The notes beneath the pieces are model-generated. The model saw only the letters and a list, made by a program, of their open reading frames with translations. It was not told the origin of the DNA and made no database searches. From the NCBI GenBank assembly GCA_032629725.1, contig JAFEVB010000019.1, positions 124,001 through 188,000 of the forward strand: a DNA stretch of 64,000 nucleotides. The letters are read 5' to 3'. The stretch is from Gremmenia infestans. Taxonomy: Eukaryota > Ascomycota > Leotiomycetes > Helotiales > Hamatocanthoscyphaceae. Below, in pieces: positions 24,581 through 34,315 of this stretch. Position numbers and translations under genes: made by a program. Each line of letters begins with the position of its first letter. Within the stretch, counting starts at the first letter, position 1.

Positions 24581-27500
24581 GATTATAAGCTTAGTTATAA
24601 AAATAAAAGCTTTTAGTTTCTATCTAAATAATACTACTATTATATAAGTTTAAAAGTAGTCTATAGATAGTAAAAGTAATATTTAAAGAAATAATATAAT
24701 ATACTTATAAAAAGTAATATTTAAAAAGATAATACTTTTAGATTTTATTTATAAAGTATAAATAAAAAAAGTAGATAGTTATAAAGCTATTAGTAATCTA
24801 CTAAGATTAAACTTTATATAATATAATAAGCTTATAATAAAAGGGTATTATATAGTCTATTAATTAAGATTAATAAAAAAGAGATAGTTATTTCTTAAGC
24901 TCTAAGAGAGTAAAAAAGAAAGATAAGAGAAATAGAGTTTCTTAGCTTTAAAGAAATATAACTTTATAAAAACTCTTTTTATATATAAATTTAATATAAA
25001 TAATAAAAACAAGCTACTATAACTTACTTTATACTTTTTTTATATATAAATAATATATAATAAAAAGCAAGCTGCTATAACTTGCTTTATACTTTTATTT
25101 TAATTTCTTTTATATATTTTTTAAATTTTTTTAATACTATATTTATTTACTTTAGCTATATATCTTTTCTATACTATCTAGGAAAACCTAATATATAAGA
25201 CTTTTTTTTTATAAATATTCTTTTTATAAAAACTATTATAAAAAGAATTAATATAATAGTAGAGAATAAGTTATAAAAAATACTAGTTTTAATAAAAAAG
25301 AACTATAAAAAGTAGTTCTAACTACTTAGAGCTAAGCTTTAGAGGAAAGCAATTAAGTATATTATTAATAAAAGCATTTATAAATATATAAAATATATAA
25401 CTATAAAAGATATCTTTAAAGCTATAGATATATTAAAAAACTTATTACTTAATAATACTTTAAGTTTATTTAAGATCTTTTTATTTTTAATAATACTAAT
25501 TATTATACTAATTTACTTTAATATTAAAAAAAAGTAAAATATAAAAAAAATAAAAAGAACTATTAAGTTCTACTTTTTTTAAAAGCTTAGTAATAATAAC
25601 TAAAGTCTTTTAAATAAATATAAAATAGTAAAGAAGCTTTAGAAGTATCTTAAGATAAAGTATATTTAATTAAGTAAGATTATTATAAAAAAGTTTATAA
25701 AAAAGCTTTATAACTTTAAGTAGATACTAGAAACTTATAGTAATTAATAGTTTTAATAAGCTAAAAAAGATCTATTATAAGATTATCTCTACTAATCTAA
25801 AAGTAAAAGATTAGTATTTTAATAATACTTTTTTTTTCTACTTTATAGTACTCTACTACTTAGCTATAAAGTAATAGTTAATACTTTAGCTATAATAATA
25901 ATACTAGTTAATAACTAGATTAAGTATCTTTAGAAAAAATAGAAGAAGCTTACTACTACTAAAGCTAAGTATAAACTAGCTATATAAAGAAGATTTAAAT
26001 ATTCTTACTACTAATCCTAGAACTTATCTAATAGAAATAGTTCTAAATATTATATCTATAAAAAAAAGTATATAGTACTAAAGTGCTTATTTTTTCTAAA
26101 GTTCTAAAAATAAGCTTTAAAGCTACTTTAAGAAAAGAGATCTTACTAGAAGTTATCTAACTATAAAAGTTTATTTTACTATAAATTTTTTTATAGCAGA
26201 TAAGATAATAAAAACTTTAAGTTAAAAAGAAACTATAGATTTTTAAAAGCTAACTTTAAAAGTAAAAGCAACTTAAACTTTAATATAACTTCTATAGACT
26301 TTTTATCTAATAATTATAAAAAAAGAGGTTATAATAATTACTAAAAAGTAAAAAAGATAATCTTAAGTAAGCACTTTACTATATAGCTTATTAATTTAGG
26401 CGTATTATTATATATAACTAATAAATCTTACTTATTTAAAAAGCTATTAAAAAAGTGCTTTCTATCTTAGATTATATAAGTTAAAAAAGAAATATTAAAG
26501 TTAGATAAGTATAAGATAGCTAAAGTTATTACTAAAGATAGATCTTTTTATTTTTTTAAGAATACTTTTTTTATTTCTAATCTTAGAATTAATTTAATTT
26601 CTATAAAATATTTATATAAAGATAGAATCTAAAGATACTTTAATAATAAAAAGATATATTTTAAAAAGAAAAATAAAATACTTATTACTATAAAGTAAAA
26701 AGATAGCTTATATTATATAAAGTCTATCTTAAAATATTATTTAGAAATAGCATTTTCTACTTTTAAAGAAATAGAATACTAAGATAACTTTAAAAGCATC
26801 TAGGACCTAGATAAGTTAAAAAAAGATAATATATTAAAAAACTAATAATAATACTTTTAACTTATATATAAGTATTTTAATTATTATAATACTAAGTTTC
26901 TTTAATATTTATATAAGATTATAACTAAAGTAAAAGCAATTAAGATTTCTATATCTTATTAGAGAATTTATAAAGTATATAAAATTAGTAAGATATAAAA
27001 GATAATAAATAAAATACTAGCTATTTATAAGTTTAAATCTTTAGTACTTATATTAATTAATATTATAGAACCTTTTATAAAATTAATCTAAGATTTTAAG
27101 TACTTTCTATAGATTATTAATAACTTTATCTAAAAGATCTAGATAATTCTACTAAAGTTAAAAGATAAAGTAATTTCTAAGACTTTAGAAATAAAAGAAA
27201 AAGATAAGAATAAAAAAGAAAGTAGAAAGTAATTATATATAGATTAGATAATACTTTAGAACTAAAAGATATTATAGATAGATAGAAAAAAGAAAATAGT
27301 ATTTCTATAAAGTATATAACTATTATATTATTATATTAAAATAGATCTACTAAAAAAGTAATTTAGATAACTAAAAATATAATAAAGATAATAATAAAAA
27401 GCTTTAAACTACTATTAGAATTCTAGTATTTTATAGTAAAGACTAATATATATATTAGAAACTAGTTACTTAAAGAACCTAAAATTATAAATAAAAGAAT

Positions 27501-30146
27501 TTCTCTAAAAGAAGTATATATAGATATTAAATAAATCTCTAACTACCTAAAAGTATAAAGATACTAGTGCTTTATATATATAGATCTAAAGACTATTTTA
27601 GCTACTTAGCTATATAATAAGCAAGTAAATAAAAGGTAAAAGATAGTATTTTTAAGCTATAGTAGTAAAACTAATAAGTAGTACTAGTTCTATTTTATTA
27701 ACTTTAGTTATATATAAAAATTAAGCTCTATTATCTTTTATAAGTTAGTAAAAAGAAAAGACTTAGAACTTTAGCTATAAAACCTATTAAGTAAAGTTAT
27801 AAAATAAAGAATATCTTTAGATCTACTTAATTATAAACTATAAAGCTAACTAGCTAAAAAGCTTATAAAATAGAAACCTTAGAAAACCTTTAAGCTAGTA
27901 GTAGTAATACTATTTATTAAGTACTAACTAGATCTTCTAATAATTCTAAAAGATTTTATAAAGTAAGTTAAGCTTTTTAAAACTATTCTAATTAATATAA
28001 AAACCTAAGAAAGTAACTTTTCTAAGACTATCTTAGAAAGTAAAATAAACTATAAAAATAACCTTTTTGAAACTATCTTAGAAAGTAAAATTAATCTTAA
28101 AAAGAACTTTTTTAAAACTATTATAAAGCTATTTATAAGTAGATCTTAAAAAAATAAAGTAAAATTTATAAATAAGAAACTTAAAAAGAATTAAGCTAAA
28201 CTATTTTACTTTTTTTTTAAACTAGAAAAAGAAAAGACTTTAAAGAAAATAGTAAAAAAAGAATAGCTAAAAAAGTTTATACTATAGTTATATTATTACT
28301 TCTAGAATTATTAGACTATCTAAATATAAAGAAATTACCTAGAATTAAGAAATACTTTATTACTACTTTATTACTAACTATTAATAAAAGTAAAAGAAAA
28401 AAGAAAATCTTTTAGATATTCTATATACTACTTTATAAAATATATAATTATTTATCTAAAACTATATTATTTACTTTAGTTAAATAAAGGATTTATATCT
28501 TTTATATATATAAGAAAGTAATAAAAAGCAAGTATATAAAAGAATAAAATATAGTAATATAAAAAAAGATTAAGACTTTAATCTAGAATAGCACTTAGAA
28601 AAAGTTTATACTTTTTAAGAAAGTAAATCTAGTTTTTATAAAATAGGTATTTAATATAAAGAAAACTATTAATAATAAAATTAAGCGCTTTAAAACTTAA
28701 TTTATAATATATAGTTTTACTTAAAAATATAAAAAGAGACTATATTAAGATATTTACTCTAATAGTATAAATAGATATATTTTATATCTTTATAGCTATA
28801 GTTATAAAATATAACTTATAATACTTTTAGTTTAATATTAAAAATACTTTTATAGAATTATATCTTAAGAAAACAATCTATATAGCTCTACTATAAAGTA
28901 TTAAAGTAGTAACTAGAAAATGCTTAAAGCTTCTATAAAGCCTTTATAGTTTTAAATAAGTAGAATAAAATTAGAATTTTCTATTAAAAAGTTATTTTAT
29001 TTAAATATATAGTTTTAAATAAAGTTAAGCTAATTTATATCTTTTTATCTACTATATATAAAAGGTATATTTTCTAGTTTATATTAATAATATTACTACT
29101 ATTATAGAAAAGTAATATAATATTAACTAGTTCTTTAATATACTTTTATACTAGTTTAATACTAAGCTTTTAAAAAAGATTTCTAAGATATTAGATATAA
29201 AGATTACTTATAACTAAAAGTATAGAACTATCTATCTTAATTAAGAGCACTATCTTAATAAGATTCTTTATAGGTTTTAGAATTACTATAGTAAAATATA
29301 AAAGTAAACTAATACTAGCTAATAGCTATAATAACTTCTAGCTAGTAAATAAAAATAATAAAAAAATAGATATAACTTAATATTAGAAAATAATTAAAAG
29401 TCTAATATATATAATAATCTTTACTAGATCTAATATAGTATTTATTCTAGAATATCTAATATAATATATAAGTAATCTAGTAATCTACTATAGAATAGTA
29501 TTAAAAAAGTTAATAAAATACCTTTAATTAACTATTAAGTAAAAGCTATATTATAGCTCTAAAGAAAATATAAACTACTTTATAATATTTGCAAATACTA
29601 ATTAAATAATTAATAAGTCTAATTAGAAAAGCATTTCTAAGAAAGTTAGAATCTTTTATAAAGAACTATTCTTTTAGATATTAAAAAAGTAAAGATTAGT
29701 AGCTAAGTTAAGCTATAAATTAAAGTATATTATCTAAGTAATATATACTATATAGAGTTAGTAGATAGTATAGATCTTTAAAGACTTAAAAATATTAAAG
29801 TATATTAGAAGTAATAGTAAAATAGTTAATATATATAAAGATAACTAAGACGCTTTAGCTTTAGTTTAGAATCTTTATTTTTATAAATAATTAAAGCATA
29901 TTAATATATACTACTACTATATCTAAGATCTAGTTAAAAAGAAAAAGATAAAAGTCTTATACTTATTAATATTAAAGATACTTATAAATAGTTTTATAAA
30001 ACCTTTTAGTTAAGTTATATTTAAAGGATTCTTAAGATAGCTAGAAGTTATAATAGATTAGTAGTTAATTATTATTTTTATTTAGAAAAGTAGAAAAAAG
30101 AAAATAGAAAATAGAAGAAAATGCTATAGTAAAAGCTATAAAGAAG

Positions 30147-30350
30147 TATTAGAAATATAGCTTTTATAGTATTAGATAATATAGCTGCTAGTAGATATAT
30201 ATAAAGTTATAAAAATCTTATTTTTACCTTTATAGTAGCTTTTCTTCTTAAGCTAATATAACTTTTTTAACCTACTTTTCTAACTATATCTCTATCTAGT
30301 CTATATGCTTTTCTAGAGGTAATAATCTTAGAAAGTATATAGTTTTAATA
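30147..30350 (+). repeat. 3' LTR of the nested Copia element
   Basis: 204 bp, matching the LTR at 24378. It is preceded by a purine-rich stretch (about 30090-30146) where the polypurine tract is expected. The following ATATC also occurs at 24368-24372, 5 bp outside the left LTR, so a duplication with a small later change is possible but unproven. Confidence 0.75.
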
Positions 30351-31210
30351 ATATCTATAGTATATATTTAAATACTTATTTTTTTAAAAATAATATAAAT
30401 AAAGTAATAATAAAGATAGTAATTAAATATAAGTAATAAAGATAATTTTATAGATAGTATTAGTTTTTAGTATTTTTACTAAAACTTAACTTTTTAGTAA
30501 AAAGTAAAAATAATAGATAAGCTTAAACTCTAATATACTTAGACTTCTATAAGTATAAACTACTAATTCTAATACTTTTAAATCTAACTACTTTTTTAAA
30601 GCTGCTTTTATATTTAAAATTTGCTAATAAATTTTTAGAAAAGATATTTAGAAGCTTTTCTAGTTAGATAACTTTAGAAAATAATCTAAATTCTTAAATC
30701 TTATAGTACTAGCTACTATTTACTTTCTACTTTCTTAATAATAATCTTTTTTCTCTTTTTATATCTTCTTAGCTTCTAAGCTAATAATTTCTACTTCTAA
30801 AGTCTAATACTTCTATACTTAGATTCTAATCTACTAAGCTAGCTTTTTAATACTAAACTTTCTAATAATAGCTTATACTTTTACTATTTTCCTAGTACTT
30901 TAAGAATTAGTCTTAGTCTTTTAAAAATTATCTAACTTAATAGGTCTTTATTAGACTACTTTTTATAGTTCTACTATAACTATTACTTTTTATAGATATT
31001 TTAGATAGATAGTATTATTTAACTAATTTAGTATTTTTATCTACTTATTACTATAGTAATAAGATATGCTTTATTTTTATTAACTACTTCTTATCTACTA
31101 TTATATATATCTTAATAGTTTTAGTAAAGGCTTTTTATACTCTTTTTAGTTATTAATATTTAATAAATCCTATAAGCTATAGAGAATATCTTGCTTTTTA
31201 TAGTAATTAT

Positions 31211-31427
31211 TAAAATATAAAAAGATAATATAACTATAGACTTTAGGCTAGGATCTAACTTATAGTTTTATTATTATATAAATATATATATTAAAATAAA
31301 CTATATAAAAGAGTATATTATAGAATAGATAATAATCCAAATTTAGTAAAGTGCCTGATTTTATAAGGTACGGTATAGTACTAGCTATATATCCTACTTT
31401 ATATAATATCCTATTTGGTCCCCACCA
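31211..31427 (-). repeat. Right LTR (5' LTR if the element lies on the minus strand)
   Basis: 217-bp partner of 18793-19009. Its outer half keeps more C and G (for example TACGGTATAG and GGTCCCCACC), whereas its inner start is AT-converted. The terminal CA is intact and is followed directly by the target-site duplication TAATAT. Confidence 0.85.
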
Positions 31428-32090
31428 TAATATGTCTTAACGCTTATATGAGGTGGTATCACAGGTATCACAGATTGTGATCACTTTGTACTAGCTAGTA
31501 TAACGTGGTCGTTGGTTCTCGTTGATGCTGCTTAGCATTCTAAGTGGAGGAGGGAGACGCGAAGAGGTGCACCAGGTGATGGCCTCTTCGCTTACTAAGC
31601 TACGCTCAGTCACATGACTAGAAAGTTCGTCATGCAGTCCGCACATCCCAACAGTATGCATTCAGTGTATTCTATATAGCATTGGACTTTGACAATTGAA
31701 ACAAAACGTCCAGCAGGAACTAAAAAGTGGTGGCTGTTTCAAGAATAGGAGGGAAATCAATGAAGTCCACAAATAGAGATACAAATAACTTCTAGCATTG
31801 CACAATTTGCCTAAAACCAAGATCATAAAAATCATAATACAAAATACCTCACTCCGTCCCCGCAAATCCAAATGAAAACAAGAAACCCACTACCTCATCC
31901 ACCTACTACTCCTTCACCCTTAGTTCCCAAACGAGAGCTACTAGAAAAACTTTCGTGTATATTTCTAGAGTGATCGATAAGTATATCGATTTCCTCAGTA
32001 CAGCGAGTTTCTGGCGATTTAGGGGAACATGCTAGTTATTGACACCCCTAATGGCTCTTGGTACCTATGTAGACAGTTACTCGAGCAAAA
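31428..32090. other. Intergenic flank between retroelement and caspase-like gene
   Basis: CA and TG dinucleotides return to normal abundance directly after the element. The stretch holds a perfect 9-bp inverted repeat (GCGAAGAGG at 31559-31567 and CCTCTTCGC at 31583-31591) and the 3' flank of the caspase-like gene. No supported gene. Confidence 0.6.
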
Positions 32091-32957
32091 CTAATTTTGA
32101 AGTCGAATGTCTGCAGATTCAGGGTTTCCAGCAATCACCTCCCATACTGGTTCGTGGAGATATGTCCGCATGTAAGGATCTTTTGTGACTTTCTGGAGCA
32201 CCTGCATCCTACTATTAATACCCTGCGAGAGATCCTGAGCTGAGAAAGTTGATCGCGTCATATTTCTGAGAGTTTCAACAAGCGCAGACGTGAAGGAAAA
32301 GGCGCCTGGGGCCATTGTTTTGGTCCCAGCCGGACAAGCAGCTATCACGATCTATGCTACAGTGAGCCAGAGCCGATGGACAGCAAGGTAATTGAGGCAC
32401 GGGGGTAGTGGACCATACCTTTGTCCCTGGGATGCGGGTTCTTGTTGCAGCGCCGGCATTGCAGCAGTCCAGAAGGAGAAGTACGTCGCCCTGTGAATCT
32501 TTCAAAATATCGCGAAGAGGAGCCCAACTAACGAAACCATTTCCATTTCCACCCTGATGATCTCTATGAAATCAGATTAGCACAGTCTCCGGTGGACAAT
32601 TGAAGCTTACTGTTCAAGTAGAAGCTGTCCATTATGTGATAATCCACCATGTCCACCATAGTAGATAATGACGAGCTGCCCCTTATCACAGTTTCCAAGG
32701 GTCGAACGAAAGTAGTTGGTGACTGCTAACTGTTCATTATTGTCGGGGATCTTGAAAGTAGAGCAGATTAGACCCAGCCGATTGAACATTTTGCTGAGGT
32801 CTTCGAGTTCAGGCTCACATATAAGTCCGCCTTCGTTTCTCCACCGTAGCAAGTGTCCGTTAATGCGTAGATAGATATTTTGGGGTTCATCAGACACGAG
32901 TAGTGTAGACTGTGGGTACGGTGCAACAGTATTTGTTGTCGGTCCACTCTGAGCCAT
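32091..32957 (-). CDS. Caspase-fold (C14, metacaspase-like) protease, 250 aa
   Basis: A small cysteine protease of the caspase/metacaspase fold. Exons on the minus strand are 32957-32611, 32563-32419 and 32351-32091 (753 nt, closed frame). The catalytic dyad is visible: His103 in YYGGHGG and Cys150 in DCCNAG, each after a run of hydrophobic strand residues as in the p20 fold. The C-terminal region keeps the late-fold segments (an AACPAG strand and a SFTSALVE helix). There is no separate p10 domain and no obvious long Pro/Gln prodomain, only about 20 N-terminal residues. The substrate is unknown. True metacaspases cut after Arg or Lys, but short fungal relatives like this are mostly uncharacterised. 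A retropepsin-like gene lies 193 bp upstream on the same strand. Confidence 0.88.
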
Positions 32958-32988
32958 TTGTTGTAGCCTGTAAGTGGCAGGTGGCAAA

Positions 32989-33087
32989 GCTTAGAAATAG
33001 CGTATATACGCTATGACGAATGCTTAGAAATAGCGTATATGCGCTGTGGCAAATGCTTAGAAATAGGGCTTGAAGAGCCCTATATAT
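32989..33087. repeat. Three tandem 33-bp units, each with its own hairpin
   Basis: The units are 32989-33021, 33022-33054 and 33055-33087, all starting GCTTAGAAATAG. Each carries a different inverted repeat at the same place. The first is a perfect 16-bp palindrome (TAGCGTATATACGCTA). The second is AGCG..CGCT with a wobble. The third is AGGGCT..AGCCCT with a 5-nt loop. They lie 32-130 bp upstream of the caspase-like ATG, between its TATA-like site and the start codon. Confidence 0.8.
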
Positions 33088-33090
33088 ACA
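33080..33090 (-). promoter_or_regulatory. Putative TATA box of the caspase-like gene
   Basis: On the minus strand this reads CTGTATATATA. It is about 125 bp upstream of the start codon at 32957 and overlaps the end of the third 33-bp repeat. Confidence 0.4.
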
Positions 33091-33150
33091 GCGTACTTCC
33101 CACTGTAGAACAGTAGTCAATTCAAGCTTTTACACCCTGAAAATATAGCT

Positions 33151-34315
33151 TCAAGCATTGCATACACAGCCTAGAACCAACACCATTCCACTGGGATCCA
33201 ACCCTGGTACCCCAAATGTAGACTGGGCGGTATTATTTCTTGAAAGTTCACTGAAAGCCGAACCAAGAGAAGAACTCCAGCCGAAGATTACACGTCGGGT
33301 AGTATCTTGGACAACATTGAATAAAGTCTTGATGGCTGCTCCTCTCCGTCCCCTCACCTTCACAGTCCAGTAGCAGGAGACGGTCCCCATGCTCTTCATC
33401 GAGCCAGAAATTGTTGCAAACGATTTAGATTCACAAGAATCTGGTTTTCGTACTCCAAGTTTCCCAACGAAGGAGTCAGATATCCAATTTTCTTTCATTC
33501 CTGTATCGATTAGGGCCGTCACGCTCCATGCTTCATCTTTCTTCCCATACATCATTATATCAACATGTGCATTGCTCTCACTTCCAATGCCTGAGCTCGA
33601 GTTCGAAATCTGCAATCCTTGGAAGGCTTCCGTGGCCTGTTCTTCATATTGCGAAGAAGGTGCACCATTCTTGTAAGAACTTTGGGGCTCCCCAGGCAAG
33701 AAGTTGCGTCGAGAACTTCCATCAAATGCCATGCCAGGACCAAAATTCGACATCTGCAATCCTTCAAGGGCTTCCGTCGCCTGTCCCGTATACTTCGGAG
33801 AATACGTACTAACATCATATGAAATGGACGGTTCCTTTGATGAATAGTTATTTTGAGAATTATTCATGCCACCAGCGGTTGAAGAGCCCCATCCAGATGT
33901 GTCTGGGATCGAGCTAGACGTTTGCACTTCTTGCGCAAGCTGCGAGGGATCTGTCGGCTGTCCTACATATCGTACAGAAGATGAGTATGCGTCGCATTGG
34001 CTGGATGAACCTGCGTCGTATTGACTGGACGGTTCTCGCGACGAGTAGCTGCTTTGAGCCTTGGTCGTATCAATTGGGTTTGAATAATCGAATTCATATA
34101 TTCCTACCGGAGGTACTGATCAGTAACGTTTTTCATATGAGAGTAAGCATTAAGATCAATATATGAAATGGCTTACCATTCGCATCTAGGCGATAGCGTC
34201 TATAGCGAGAGTCCTCGGTACGCCATTCCCAGTCGCTCCAAGGTGTCGGGACCTTTGATGTACTACGATACGACTTGTGCGATTTGTGTGACTTAGAATT
34301 CGCGTGTGTCGGCAT
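33151..34315 (-). CDS. Retropepsin-like aspartic-protease-domain protein, 367 aa
   Basis: Exons on the minus strand are 34315-34177 and 34115-33151 (1104 nt, closed frame). The C-terminal domain (about 228-350) has ALIDTG with Asp250, then about 70 residues later VIFG (322-325). This is the spacing of the DTG and psi-loop in retroviral-type aspartic proteases, which act as dimers. The N-terminus is basic (Lys/Ser/His) and holds YRRYRLDAN, which I associate with fungal orphan proteins. Between lie three degenerate repeats (about 68-110, 136-171 and 191-220), the last two containing QATEA(L/F)xGLQ. It could be a domesticated retroelement protease or an independent Ddi1-like fold. Activity is unproven. 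No signal peptide is seen. Confidence 0.7.

Larger units (their letters stand above)
24378..30350 (+). mobile_element. Nested Copia-type LTR retrotransposon, RIP-inactivated
   Basis: About 203-bp direct repeats lie at 24378-24580 and 30147-30350, with about 5.6 kb between them. The LTR starts TATTAGAAAT and ends TAATA, as expected from TGTTAGAAAT...CA after TpG and CpA conversion. The interior is purine-rich on the plus strand. At 26384-26413 the codons fit a Copia protease Asp-Ser-Gly-Ala-Ser site if CpA/TpG losses are allowed for. At 29080-29091 TATATTAATAAT is what the reverse-transcriptase Tyr-Val-Asp-Asp codons become when each TpG is changed to TpA. Protease before reverse transcriptase, about 2.7 kb apart, fits the gag-PR-IN-RT-RH order of Copia. 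All frames are broken. A target-site duplication was not clear. Confidence 0.78.
18793..31427 (-). mobile_element. RIP-degraded LTR retrotransposon with a nested Copia element (12.6 kb)
   Basis: Two 217-bp direct repeats bound the block, and TAATAT flanks it on both sides. Without the nested element it would be about 6.7 kb, a usual LTR-retrotransposon size. Its own sequence (19010-24377 and 30351-31210) is pyrimidine-rich on the plus strand, which suggests that coding ran on the minus strand. No open frame of useful length survives. C is almost never followed by A and G almost never preceded by T, while CT, CC and CG persist. That is the pattern left by RIP acting on CpA. The superfamily (Gypsy or other) could not be read from the remains. 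Confidence 0.85.

Noticed and set aside
33001..33120. Minus-strand ORF with repeating LFLSI-type peptides
   Set aside because: The peptide repeat is only the translation of the three 33-bp promoter repeats. It has no start context and overlaps the caspase-like gene's leader.
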